Made by a program: the position numbers and the translations under genes
Shown: positions 27,901-35,649 of the stretch, piece by piece
Numbering within the stretch: position 1 is the first letter of the stretch
Layout: every line of letters begins with the position of its first letter
Notes under the pieces: generated by a model
The model's input: only the letters and a program-made list of their open reading frames with translations
Database searches by the model: none
What the model was told of the DNA's origin: nothing
Source of the DNA: Bin87 sp965220105
Lineage (GTDB): Bacteria; Chloroflexota; Dehalococcoidia; Lucifugimonadales; UBA3495
Length of the DNA: 64,000 bases
Assembly (NCBI GenBank): GCA_965220105.1
Contig: OZ244811.1
Location: forward strand, 1,054,001-1,118,000
Direction of reading: 5' to 3'

Positions 27901-29011
27901 ACGCCTTCTGCATGCGAACCGCCACCGATGAAGCCTGCGCCGTACCGCCAGCCACGCTTTCGCGGTATGCCGCGTCCCTGAGTAATGCGTCGTGTACCGC
28001 CACCACAGATTTCGAATCAGGGAGAACGCCTGGGTTTCGTCCCAGTCGACGGGCTAGGCCCACAGTCATAGAGTCAAATACCGCCGCGTTCAACTGCCCG
28101 CTGTCTTCCGTGCGGAATGCTCGGCTACCCAACGCGGTATTGAATACGCCGATGACAGCAGAGAACAATGATCTACCTTCGAACAAAAACTCAATGGTGG
28201 GACTAAGGTGTTTTCCGGCAAACCTGTTCAGAAAACCCAGCATAGGAGCTGAGTACTCTTCCGCCTCAATGTACATAGCCCAGAAACGAAGTATCAGCTC
28301 TTGGTCTTTTTGGCGCAGGTTTTCACGGCCGTATATGGCGCGCCAATCTGGGTTGTCGTTTAGTTCTTTGACGCTGTCCATCAACTGCCCTCGGTAGAGA
28401 GCTCGCCGTATCTCTTGAGGCATCAATCGTTCCCCACCGGTATTCAGGCGATGGAAGATATGAAAAATGCTGCTCATGCCATCGTCAGGAGAATTTTGCC
28501 TGACGATGGTGGTGTGCAGAAGAGAGTTGTCGAGTCGGTACTGGTCCCGTTCTTTCAAATCGGCGTACTTCATTTTCTCGAATTCTTGGTTGACGCTACG
28601 CAGTGCGAATGGGCGATTCCCGCTATCGCCCGGCACACCTGCCCCAAAAGTGCCCGAGTAGAAAAATCGCAGTGTTTGTAGGCGTTGCTGCCCGTCGATG
28701 ACCATCAACTTTTCAGTCTCAGGGTCTTGTGCCAAAAATATGCCTGGCACTGGCAGTCCCAACAACAAAGATTCGATAAACTGCGAAGCCTGCGGCAACG
28801 ACCACACGAAGCCGCGCTGGAATTCAGGCACAAACACGCTCCCTCGGTTTAAGCGACGAACTAAACCTTCGACGTCAAAATCAGCGCCGTAGCTGGTGAT
28901 TTTGTACTGCACTGTCTCGGCGATGTCGTCGACCTCGGTGTCATCGTGGACGTTCTCATCAGCGATGAAGGCGTCGCGGATTTCAAAATCCATTTCAGTA
29001 GCATTGACCAT
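27878..29011 (-). CDS. DUF262 domain protein
   Basis: About 377 aa from ATG 29011, chosen because CGGAGGGCAAG lies directly before it; the longer frame to 29131 lacks one. N-terminal DUF262 features are FVPEFQRGFVWSLPQASQFIESLLLGLPVPGIFL and VIDGQQRLQTL; the DGQQR motif belongs to the ParB/Srx-like NTPase-nuclease fold found in GmrSD and BrxU-type proteins. The DUF1524 HNH domain of GmrD is absent. With the adjacent HEPN gene it forms a two-gene unit, likely anti-phage or toxin-antitoxin, with DUF262 as sensor or regulator. Confidence 0.8.
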   Translation of the reverse strand: MVNATEMDFEIRDAFIADENVHDDTEVDDIAETVQYKITSYGADFDVEGLVRRLNRGSVFVPEFQRGFVWSLPQASQFIESLLLGLPVPGIFLAQDPETEKLMVIDGQQRLQTLRFFYSGTFGAGVPGDSGNRPFALRSVNQEFEKMKYADLKERDQYRLDNSLLHTTIVRQNSPDDGMSSIFHIFHRLNTGGERLMPQEIRRALYRGQLMDSVKELNDNPDWRAIYGRENLRQKDQELILRFWAMYIEAEEYSAPMLGFLNRFAGKHLSPTIEFLFEGRSLFSAVIGVFNTALGSRAFRTEDSGQLNAAVFDSMTVGLARRLGRNPGVLPDSKSVVAVHDALLRDAAYRESVAGGTAQASSVAVRMQKAFEAFWEI

Positions 29012-29199
29012 CTTGCCCTCCGTTTGCGCAGTCTCGGCACTACGTTTGATTCTATTGCTCGCCGCCGGCCCGGTCAACGCGCGCAATCCTTGCCAGTGAC
29101 CCAGAAACCAAAAGAACGTCGCAACACCCAAAACTGCGCGGCGAACTCATGACAAACAAAGCGCCCGCAAGTTGACCTGCATTTCGACTCACTAATCCC

Positions 29200-29320
29200 G
29201 AATCCACCGAAGTGATGAGCACTGGCGTTGACACCAAGGATGATGGGTAAGGGAAGGCGAACGGGGTACGCCCGATTCCAATAAATGGGGATGAGGGCGG
29301 CGTGAGGTAGGCACCCAGAC
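29200..29320 (-). repeat. ~115-bp repeat, inverted relative to 29580
   Basis: On the minus strand this contains CTATTGGAAT-like and CTTCGGTGGATTCGG blocks that recur in plus orientation at 29580-29695. A fragment of the same motif (TTTTCGGTGGATTAGGG) lies near 27395. It could be the end of a small mobile element. Confidence 0.45.
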
Positions 29321-29579
29321 ACGCTGATGGCGGCCCGCAGTGACTATGGCGGACATAATTCGATAGGCGGTGGGCAAGGAGTTCCCTTCGCGGACTGGAT
29401 TAGCGCGAGTTGGCGGGAACGTTCAGTTGGCCTGACGGCACGGCTGGAGCCTGACCCCATCCACTAGACTTCCCAACCGCCTCGAAGACTCGCGCCAAGT
29501 CGGTCCCCGAGCGTCTCTGGCCGCATGCTGCCCTGACAATCTCGCCCATCACCACCACGGGCCGCCGACATACCCTTGG

Positions 29580-29695
29580 CGTGGCTACCGCACCCTGCAC
29601 TCAGCCAAATCTATTGGAATCAAGCCCTCACGGCTCTTTCCCCTGCCTCACATCCCTTGTCTGACCCACATGGCTACACCCTTCGGTGGATCCGG
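29580..29695 (+). repeat. ~115-bp repeat, plus copy
   Basis: Shares TACCGCACCCTGCACTCA-like, TATTGGAATC and CCTTCGGTGGATCCG blocks with the inverted copy at 29200-29320. The two copies bracket about 260 bp that hold no recognisable gene. Confidence 0.45.
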
Positions 29696-29767
29696 GGTAA
29701 GGCAGAGCATTACGGCAGCAACTTCCACCACATCATATCCAACTGGGTCAGCCACGGCCAAGCTGAT

Positions 29768-30043
29768 ATGGAAGCCGGCCAACCGTCCACCACCTACGCC
29801 AGATTCGCCAAACGGCGCCGAGACCTGATCGCCGAGCACTGCGGACCGGACACCAACCGGAACCGCGAACTGGACCGGGCACCCGAGATACTCGAACGGA
29901 CCTGCGAGTGCGGCAACGACAAGATGCTGATGCCGGACGGAAAACTGGCCGACCAGTGCCGCCAGTACCAAGAGTTAGACGGGTTGCAACAGGGTGGAGC
30001 AAGACGGGGTGATGACAGCACAACAACAGGAGGCGCTAACTAG
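29768..30043 (+). CDS. Hypothetical small protein with CxC motif
   Basis: 91 aa if started at ATG 29768; the frame is open from 29576. It includes TYARFAKRRRDLIAEHC and ERTCECGNDKML..DGKLADQC, a cysteine cluster that could hold zinc. No SD-like sequence is obvious and no family is recognised. It may be a remnant, since it begins within a repeat-rich stretch. Confidence 0.35.
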   Translation: MEAGQPSTTYARFAKRRRDLIAEHCGPDTNRNRELDRAPEILERTCECGNDKMLMPDGKLADQCRQYQELDGLQQGGARRGDDSTTTGGAN

Positions 30044-30143
30044 AGAAAGCATCTTCCAAGCGTGAGGCGAATGACCCACCAGGCCGCTCACTACAATTCA
30101 CTACAATCACCCGATAGATCGCGCACAGAGGAGGACTTTCCCA

Positions 30144-30425
30144 ATGCCAACCCTGACCCGCCAATCGATCCAAGACGTAGCACTCATTTTCATCCTGGCT
30201 GCTATGGGAGCTGGAGGACTCATGGCGACAATAGTGACGTGCATCTTGACAGGACAGATCCCTTGGCTGCTAGCCGCATTCTGCGGGTTAATGTTATACA
30301 ACATCCCCGGCATGCTACAAACAGTAAAAGAATGGCAGACCGAAGGTAAGTGCCACCCAACAAGCGCCATGCCCAACGGACGTACGGTCAGCGTACGACA
30401 CACAATATCCAGCGATAAAGGCTGA
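30144..30425 (+). CDS. Small two-helix membrane protein
   Basis: 93 aa with a strong ribosome-binding site (AGAGGAGG, eight bases before ATG). Two hydrophobic segments (VALIFILAAMGAGGLMATIV and PWLLAAFCGLMLYNIPGML) predict an inner-membrane hairpin, followed by a hydrophilic tail. No homologous family is recognised. It stands alone among remnants. Confidence 0.55.
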   Translation: MPTLTRQSIQDVALIFILAAMGAGGLMATIVTCILTGQIPWLLAAFCGLMLYNIPGMLQTVKEWQTEGKCHPTSAMPNGRTVSVRHTISSDKG

Positions 30426-30432
30426 TATTGCC

Positions 30433-30760
30433 TTGTGCCGGACACTTGGGACAGACCAGGCCCAGCCACCACAGATTGATGTCAACCGGCCCTTGTGGCA
30501 CAAATGTGGACGCCAACACACTCGAACTAATTCCAGTTCCACGAGTCCCACTCTGGCCGTCCCGCGAGAAACCTCCTACATCTGGGCCACCTGGCTGCCC
30601 AGGCTGCTGACCGGCGAGAACTCGTGCGAGTGGGCCGTTTAGTTCAAGGCCCACCATCAGGACTGGACCAGTGTCAAGGGCGGCGGCAAAACGTACCACT
30701 GGGGCTGTCGACATCTGATACGATCCCGGATTAGACAGGTGACATTTCTGCTGAACGCTT
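30433..30760 (+). pseudogene. N-terminal remnant of a larger protein
   Basis: One frame reads RETSYIWATWLPRLLTGENSCEWAV, stop, FKAHHQDWTSVKGG. The string YIW.TWL..LL.GE..CEWA..FKAH is continuous across an in-frame stop (TAG at about 30640), so the gene is broken. I associate this opening with large nuclease-like proteins of Chloroflexota, but that is from memory and unverified. Confidence 0.35.
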
Positions 30761-31031
30761 AGGCGGACATTTCCCCTGAACGTCGACAGCCGCAAGCCGA
30801 CGATCGAGCCGCCCATGTGGTCCACTTTACCGCCGCCGTTTACACTGGAGTAGGCCGCACTCGCTGTAGACCCCCTGGCGGGACGCCTGATAGCCACCGA
30901 CCTGCTACGCTTCTAGCCAATTCGCCGATCCCACGACTCCGGCGCTCGCCGCCAGCCGGCCAACACCATCTCCAACAGCGAACCAAGCACAAGCAACAAT
31001 TTTTGTGCAAAGCCGCCCCGGCCCAAGAACC

Positions 31032-31160
31032 AAAAACTGGGCATCAGATATTGCTGAGAAATCGCCATAGAGGGTACAAATACGAGCTGTGACGGCTTTT
31101 TTGCCACTTCGACGACCCAGAAGTCATCTCGGGCATTAAACCGGCCTGAGAGCGCATGTT
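31032..31160 (-). repeat. ~130-bp dispersed repeat, copy c
   Basis: Minus-oriented copy containing CTGAGAAATCGCCATAGAGG, GTACAAATACGAGCTGTGAC, AAGTCATCTCGGGCAT and CCGGCCTGAGAGCGC. An A-rich block with TTTTTGTGCAAAGC precedes it. Confidence 0.75.
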
Positions 31161-31528
31161 TGCAATTGCCCAACGACAGACGGGCGACCCAGTATAGCCA
31201 CCCGCTTTTTATTGTCGGCCAACCGGTACAATCGAGCGAGACCCCGACGCCAGAGCGACATGGAGTCACGCCACGCCTGTACCAAGGCATGCCTGCTGCA
31301 CGAGTCGTACCAGCGCGACCTGCTGCGCGACAACGAGGCGAAAGCAAACGCCGCCAAAGAACCGGCCAGACCCTGAGTGCCCCAGGGCGTGTTGAGAATT
31401 AGAAAATCAAGCCGTTGTTCTTGGGAAATCAGGAACCGCAAAAAAGCCTGTGCAATAGGGACGTTGGCCCGGTTTTGCGCTCGTTGGACTCCCGCTTTCC
31501 CGGGAATGACGGCATTAGTGAACACGCT

Positions 31529-32155
31529 CTAGTTCAGCCCAACCCGCCGCAGCGTGTACGCGTCCCCAGCCATAATCTCCGCAATCCTGAGCGGCAGGCC
31601 GCGAAAATCATCGGTCGCCGCCGAGATCAGTCTTCCGGTCAGCGTCCCGCTTTCGCTTGAGGCCAACCACACCGCCAACTCGGCGCACTCGTCTATGGAC
31701 GCGCCGCCGCCCGACGTTACCCGCAGCCCGAGCTGGTGAATGAAGTCCGCTCCCGCCTGGGCGGCTTGCTCGGTCATTTTGTCCCACATGCTGGTATGAA
31801 CCGAGCCCGGCCCGAGGGCGTTCACCGTGATTCCCTTGCCATCCAGTTCCTGGGCCAGCACTTCGGTAAGCCGTAACACCGCCGCTTTGCTGGAGCAATA
31901 GGCCGACATGTTGCTCCAAGCATTGGCTGCGCCCGCGCCCGACAGGTTGATGATCTTTCCCCCTGACTGCTCCAGCATTACAGGCACGGACGCCAGCGAC
32001 GGCACAGGGCGTTCATGAACGGGTCCTCCGCCATCATCGCCGTAGGCGTACAAGGCAGCGAATACATTATCCGCGTACGGGCCGTGCTGGATAATGACGA
32101 AACCACCGACTGGATGGTCGCGGGAGTGCGCATCGACTGAAGAGTCAGAAATCAA
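31529..32155 (-). pseudogene. Short-chain dehydrogenase/reductase remnant
   Basis: The C-terminal two thirds of an SDR is clear: GGKIINLSGAGAANAWSNMSAYCSSKAAVLRLTEVLAQEL contains the catalytic S...Y-x3-K, followed by GITVNALGPGSVHT. The N-terminal glycine-rich nucleotide-binding motif is missing. The region before VMLEQSGG is out of pattern, with a plausible alternative frame, so the gene is 5'-truncated and probably frameshifted. It is isolated from any metabolic operon. Likely inactive. Confidence 0.65.
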
Positions 32156-32347
32156 CTCACGGGGAGCCCGGCCGATGTCGGCCGGGCTCCATTGATGAGT
32201 ACAACGCGGGCTTGCCAGACCTCACCGTTCACAGCGGTGCCCACCGCACAGGCTGGGATAGTCGCAGATCGCAAGCGGAAGACGACGTGCGAGCCGGCCG
32301 CCAACGTAATAGAATGAGCAGCACAACCAGCAGCGAGGAGACGCGGC

Positions 32348-32707
32348 ATGACGACCACGGCAGATTACCAAGCCAGCAGCCGGGCCATGATGGCCCAGAG
32401 CCACAGCGAACTTGCTCAAGGCGACCTACAGCAGGCGTCTGAGAAAGGCTGGGGCGCCGCCGCCCAGATGATGAAGGCCATCGCCGATGCGCGCGGATGG
32501 GAGCACGGACGGCACCGCCACCTGCACCGGATCGCCAGCCGCCTGCGGGGTGAGACTGGCGACGGAGACATTCGCCGCTTGTTCGCTGTGGCCAGCACAC
32601 TGCACGAGAACTTCTACGAGAACCAGATGACAGCCGAAGATATAGAACAGGATCTGGCGGACGTGGAACGCCTGCTGGAGAAACTCGAAGCGCTCATGCC
32701 GAGCTGA
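32348..32707 (+). CDS. PaREP1-family HEPN-like protein
   Basis: 119 aa with GAGGAGA before the ATG. The sequence (ASRAMMAQSHSELAQGDLQQASEKGWGAAAQMMKAIADARGW, then DIRRLFAVASTLHENFYEN and a coiled C-terminus) matches the PaREP1 group of small helical HEPN-superfamily proteins. Such proteins are often partners of nucleotidyltransferases or toxins, but none is adjacent here. A decayed paralogue lies at 45652-45836. A GC-rich palindrome follows as terminator. Confidence 0.7.
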   Translation: MTTTADYQASSRAMMAQSHSELAQGDLQQASEKGWGAAAQMMKAIADARGWEHGRHRHLHRIASRLRGETGDGDIRRLFAVASTLHENFYENQMTAEDIEQDLADVERLLEKLEALMPS

Positions 32708-32750
32708 CGCGGCCATGAGCGAGAAAAGCGTCTGAGAAGCACGAAGCAAC

Positions 32751-32780
32751 GGGCGGCTCGATCGAGCCGCCCCATTCTTT
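32751..32780 (+). terminator. Palindromic terminator after PaREP1 gene
   Basis: Perfect palindrome GGGCGGCTCGAT/ATCGAGCCGCCC followed by CATTCTTTT. Its T-run is modest. A close relative occurs at 57384. Confidence 0.6.
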
Positions 32781-33042
32781 TGCCCGACACCGGTAAATAA
32801 CAGCCACCAGCACGAACCAGAGCAAAGTAGAGCCTCGGTTCGCCGGCTACCCGACCAATGAGGCGCCGAGAAGAACGAGGACCAGAGGCGACCGGTACCA
32901 TCCGCAGCAACTGTGAAGCGGAGGAAACCACGCCCCATCCAAGGCACCAAACAAAGCGCCGCAGGCCCTAACCTGCGGCGCAGTCAGTTTGACCCGAGCC
33001 GGCCCCGAATTCCAAGGCACGATGACCGGCCCTACGAGTCAG

Positions 33043-33070
33043 GTGGCGGTCCCCACGCGCGGGGATAAAT
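33043..33070 (+). CRISPR. Solitary type I-E-like repeat
   Basis: A single 28-bp unit with core TCCCCACGCGCGGGGATAAAT. The GGGGATAAA ending is closer to the classical E. coli type I-E repeat than the array repeats in this window. No second repeat lies 61 bp away. It is 290 bp outside the left recombinase module. Confidence 0.45.
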
Positions 33071-33298
33071 AGTCCGGCGGCGGGATGACCCGACTGATAG
33101 GATGCCCCGCTGCCCCAACGTTCCACACGATATGCATACGCCCCCTCAGACAGGCTGGGAAGCGCCTCGCAGCCCAAAAAGCCTGGGGTTTGCCACCAGA
33201 GCATCTGAATTGGCGTTACAGCCCGTTTTTCGCTCCCCAACCACCCACAGGCAAGAAGCGCAAACCAACACGATGTAAGCCTCCACTGAACCGGCCCC

Positions 33299-33330
33299 CG
33301 AGGGACAGACATCTGCCTGTCCCTTTTTGT
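33299..33330 (+). terminator. Rho-independent terminator upstream of module 1
   Basis: Stem AGGGACAG / CTGTCCCT with loop ACATCTGC-like and TTTTTGTTT tail, ending about 30 bases before the ATG at 33358. A terminator at the equivalent position precedes the mirrored gene at 44106. Confidence 0.75.
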
Positions 33331-33357
33331 TTCCAACCCGAACAACCAGGAGACGAG

Positions 33358-33837
33358 ATGGCAACACCCTATATCATGCCCCTGGGATTCATCTACCGAC
33401 CCACAGAGGACGGCGCGATCATCACACTCACCGACCCCAAGGAGTCCCCGAGCCTCAAGCTTGCCACTCCAGTGACCATCTGGCGGTACAGCCAAGGACA
33501 ACTAGCAGTGTCCAAAATCCGTGGACAGATAACTGCGGTGGGATATGTGACAGCCACTTTCAAAACCGTCGAGTCCCGGATTGATCCAAGATGGCCAACA
33601 AGCCGCCAACTCTTGCGCCCAAAAACGCCCGTGTACCTGGCGATGCCCGACTCCTTCGAACCAGACATAAGCCGGACGCTCACCCCAGAGCAGCTGCAAT
33701 CAATGCGGGTGGTCGCCGCGAGGTACACGGAAATCACCGGGCCTACCATCCCGAACCCGCCCCACCTGAACCCGCCCAACGAACCAAACGAACGAAAAAA
33801 CGCCAAGACCAAGCATCACAAACCGCCACCCGCTTGA
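33358..33837 (+). CDS. Module 1 protein A: beta-rich recombinase-linked protein
   Basis: 159 aa from ATG 33358 with CAGGAGACGAG before it. The N-terminus is PYIMPLGFIYRPTEDGAIITLTD. Then come KLATPVTIWRYSQGQLAVSKIRGQI and GYVTATFKTVE, an alternating hydrophobic pattern suggesting a small beta-barrel. KTPVYLAMPDSFEPD..R.L follows, and the C-terminus is Pro-rich. The counterpart at 43624-44106 has the same motifs in order (PYINPLGFI, KIRGEIVAVGYVTATF, KTPVYLA..SFEPDPSRML). In both modules it sits directly before the stand-alone zinc-ribbon gene, so the two likely act together. No known family recognised. Confidence 0.65.
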   Translation: MATPYIMPLGFIYRPTEDGAIITLTDPKESPSLKLATPVTIWRYSQGQLAVSKIRGQITAVGYVTATFKTVESRIDPRWPTSRQLLRPKTPVYLAMPDSFEPDISRTLTPEQLQSMRVVAARYTEITGPTIPNPPHLNPPNEPNERKNAKTKHHKPPPA

Positions 33838-33891
33838 CGAAATTTCGCTATTCTGAAAAACTATATTGAAATCGGAGCCCACAGGAACAAC

Positions 33892-34578
33892 ATGTTCAGA
33901 CCAACAGCCGTCACAAAAAAGACGCTCGACATTGACCAGATGGTTTATTGCGCCAACTGCAAATCCGCCATGAGCAAGGTGGATGACACCTACTTCTGTC
34001 CGAACGGCGCCAGCAGCGCAGGACAGAGTTGCTCCACCCTCTCCGTCGACGCCGACCATCTGCTCCGAGCGGTTTTGGCCACACTCATCGACCGAGTCGT
34101 CAACGACAGGACCATACAGGCCGTCTCCGACAAAGTCCAAGAGATGACAAAGCCGAGTGTCAATCTTCACCGGGACCGGCTCGAAACAGCCGAATCCGCC
34201 ATCGTCGAACTGAACCGGCGCAGGAACCGTGTCATGCCTCCGATGGAGCAAGACACCGCTACCCGCCCAGAAACCAACGACGAGATCCACGAGATCGAAA
34301 AGGCCACCGCGAGCCTATCCTACGAGTCCATGACCGCCCAGAATGAACTGGACAGACTGGGCTACCTCAGGGATGTGACGGACATCGGCAATGTCATAAA
34401 AAACCCAGAAACCTACCTCGGGACCACCAGCCCCGAAGATGCCCAGGAACTCCTCGAATTGTTCGTCCAACAAGTCCAGGTCATCAATGCCAACACGGCC
34501 GTGGTCGTCTACATCGCCCCCATTGAGACCGAGCAGAACCCGGCCGGCATCACGGCAGATTGGATAAAGATCCGCTGA
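33892..34578 (+). CDS. Module 1 protein B: stand-alone serine-recombinase C-terminal domain
   Basis: 228 aa. It starts with a zinc-ribbon (VYCANCKSAM...YFCPN...GQSC), followed by a long helical region and a final beta segment (VQVINANTAVVVYIAP). This is the organisation of the C-terminal half of large serine recombinases, and of residues ~300-560 of the recombinase at 35650, but there is no resolvase or recombinase domain. It may be a DNA-binding accessory factor, for example influencing attachment-site synapsis or directionality, or a relic. The same truncated form in the mirrored module (42895-43578) argues against random decay. Confidence 0.7.
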   Translation: MFRPTAVTKKTLDIDQMVYCANCKSAMSKVDDTYFCPNGASSAGQSCSTLSVDADHLLRAVLATLIDRVVNDRTIQAVSDKVQEMTKPSVNLHRDRLETAESAIVELNRRRNRVMPPMEQDTATRPETNDEIHEIEKATASLSYESMTAQNELDRLGYLRDVTDIGNVIKNPETYLGTTSPEDAQELLELFVQQVQVINANTAVVVYIAPIETEQNPAGITADWIKIR

Positions 34579-34611
34579 GATACTGACTGCACTACCATTC
34601 AAGGCAAAAAT

Positions 34612-34650
34612 ACGAGCCGCTCCCGAATAATCAGGAGCGGCTCGTTCATT
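34612..34650. terminator. Terminator between convergent genes of module 1
   Basis: Stem GAGCCGCTCC / GGAGCGGCTC with a ten-base loop, followed by GTTCATT. It lies between the convergent genes ending at 34578 and 34716. The mirrored module has a hairpin at the same place. Confidence 0.65.
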
Positions 34651-34715
34651 ATCGCCAAGACCGCGCAGCAATTTGCTGCGGAACCGTTGAAATAACCCGC
34701 TCAGCAGACGGTCAG

Positions 34716-35042
34716 TCAAAAGACCGCAATACCGTCACAATCCTCAAGCTCGGAGTCATCACGACTGGCCGGCTCATCGACTTCATCATCACGGAGCCTC
34801 AAGGATTGAAAGTCCTTGGCCACTTTCGGCATCGCGCTCCAAGAATCTGGATTCGCGTTATCCAGTTCCGACGCATCAGCGTTCAATTCGTTAATCTCGA
34901 TCAGATCGCTAACTCGCCGGGCCAGAAAAACCCGGGCCAATAGTGCCTCCAGTTTCTGCTGACGCTTTGCGTTGCTATCTGATTGTTCAATGCTATTGCC
35001 TTCAGGCCCCTGGGGGCTGGCATTTTGTGTCTGTTCGGTCAT
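34716..35042 (-). CDS. Module 1 protein C: small acidic protein
   Basis: 108 aa. Polar N-terminus, a helix KRQQKLEALLARVFLARRVSDLIEI, then NPDSWSAMPKVAKDFQSLRL and a very acidic tail (DDEVDEPASRDDSELEDCD). The mirrored protein at 42375 shares the order helix, W.SMP.AA.EF, acidic tail. It is divergent from the XRE regulator. Acidic DNA-mimic or partner of a DNA-binding protein are possibilities; nothing shows which. No family recognised. Confidence 0.6.
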   Translation of the reverse strand: MTEQTQNASPQGPEGNSIEQSDSNAKRQQKLEALLARVFLARRVSDLIEINELNADASELDNANPDSWSAMPKVAKDFQSLRLRDDEVDEPASRDDSELEDCDGIAVF

Positions 35043-35185
35043 GTGGTAGGCTATTCAGGACTAGGGTCCAATTCATCCTTTGGGAGTCGGTGTAACACCG
35101 CTATCTGCATGGTAGCACATCAGCGCTTTTCTCGCTCAACATGGGGAAACCACGCCAGTGCGACGCACTGAAAGGAAGAACTGCC

Positions 35186-35629
35186 ATGACAATTTTAGAA
35201 CATACAAGCGTATCCAGTCAACATGATGATGTCACCACAAGACCCAACAAACCGCCCATCTCAACCCTGCTGAAATCGCTCAGGGGAGACAAATCCCTCC
35301 GCCAGGTGGAACGCGACACCGGAATATCCAACGCGTACCTGTGCAACATCGAACTCGGCCTGAGACAACCAGGAATGAAAACCCTCACCAAGCTGGCTCA
35401 ATACCACCAAGTACCCTTGGAAAACCTATTGCAAGTTACGGCCATGCCCTTTGAACAAAATCACGTCGAGCCTCCCGAATCCATCCTCGACGTACAGCGG
35501 AGCTATGACTACATCCTCGCGGACCCAGTACTTCACCAGTACCGGAAACCAGCCGGAATGCCGGCCATGGACTACCAGCGGTTCGTCGTCCAGCTGTACC
35601 AGCATTTCACCGGCAAGAGACTACTCTAG
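35186..35629 (+). CDS. Module 1 protein D: XRE-family regulator
   Basis: 147 aa. The start at ATG 35186 is chosen for its AAAGGAAGAA site. The helix-turn-helix is clear in SLRQVERDTGISNAYLCNIELGLRQPGMKTLTKLAQYHQV. The C-terminus (SYDYILADP...FVVQLYQHFTGKRLL) is shared with the mirrored regulator and marks a specific subfamily. It is 20 bases upstream of the recombinase and divergent from the acidic gene. It probably controls both, like a phage or ICE repressor. Confidence 0.85.
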   Translation: MTILEHTSVSSQHDDVTTRPNKPPISTLLKSLRGDKSLRQVERDTGISNAYLCNIELGLRQPGMKTLTKLAQYHQVPLENLLQVTAMPFEQNHVEPPESILDVQRSYDYILADPVLHQYRKPAGMPAMDYQRFVVQLYQHFTGKRLL

Positions 35630-35649
35630 GGCTACGGAGGGAAACCACA

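Larger units (their letters stand above)
32781..33357. other. Region upstream of recombinase module 1
   Basis: Contains no convincing gene. A solitary I-E-like repeat lies at 33043 and a terminator at 33301. The open frame from 33085 is the upstream extension of the gene at 33358 and is interrupted by that terminator hairpin, so it is not taken as coding. Confidence 0.4.
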
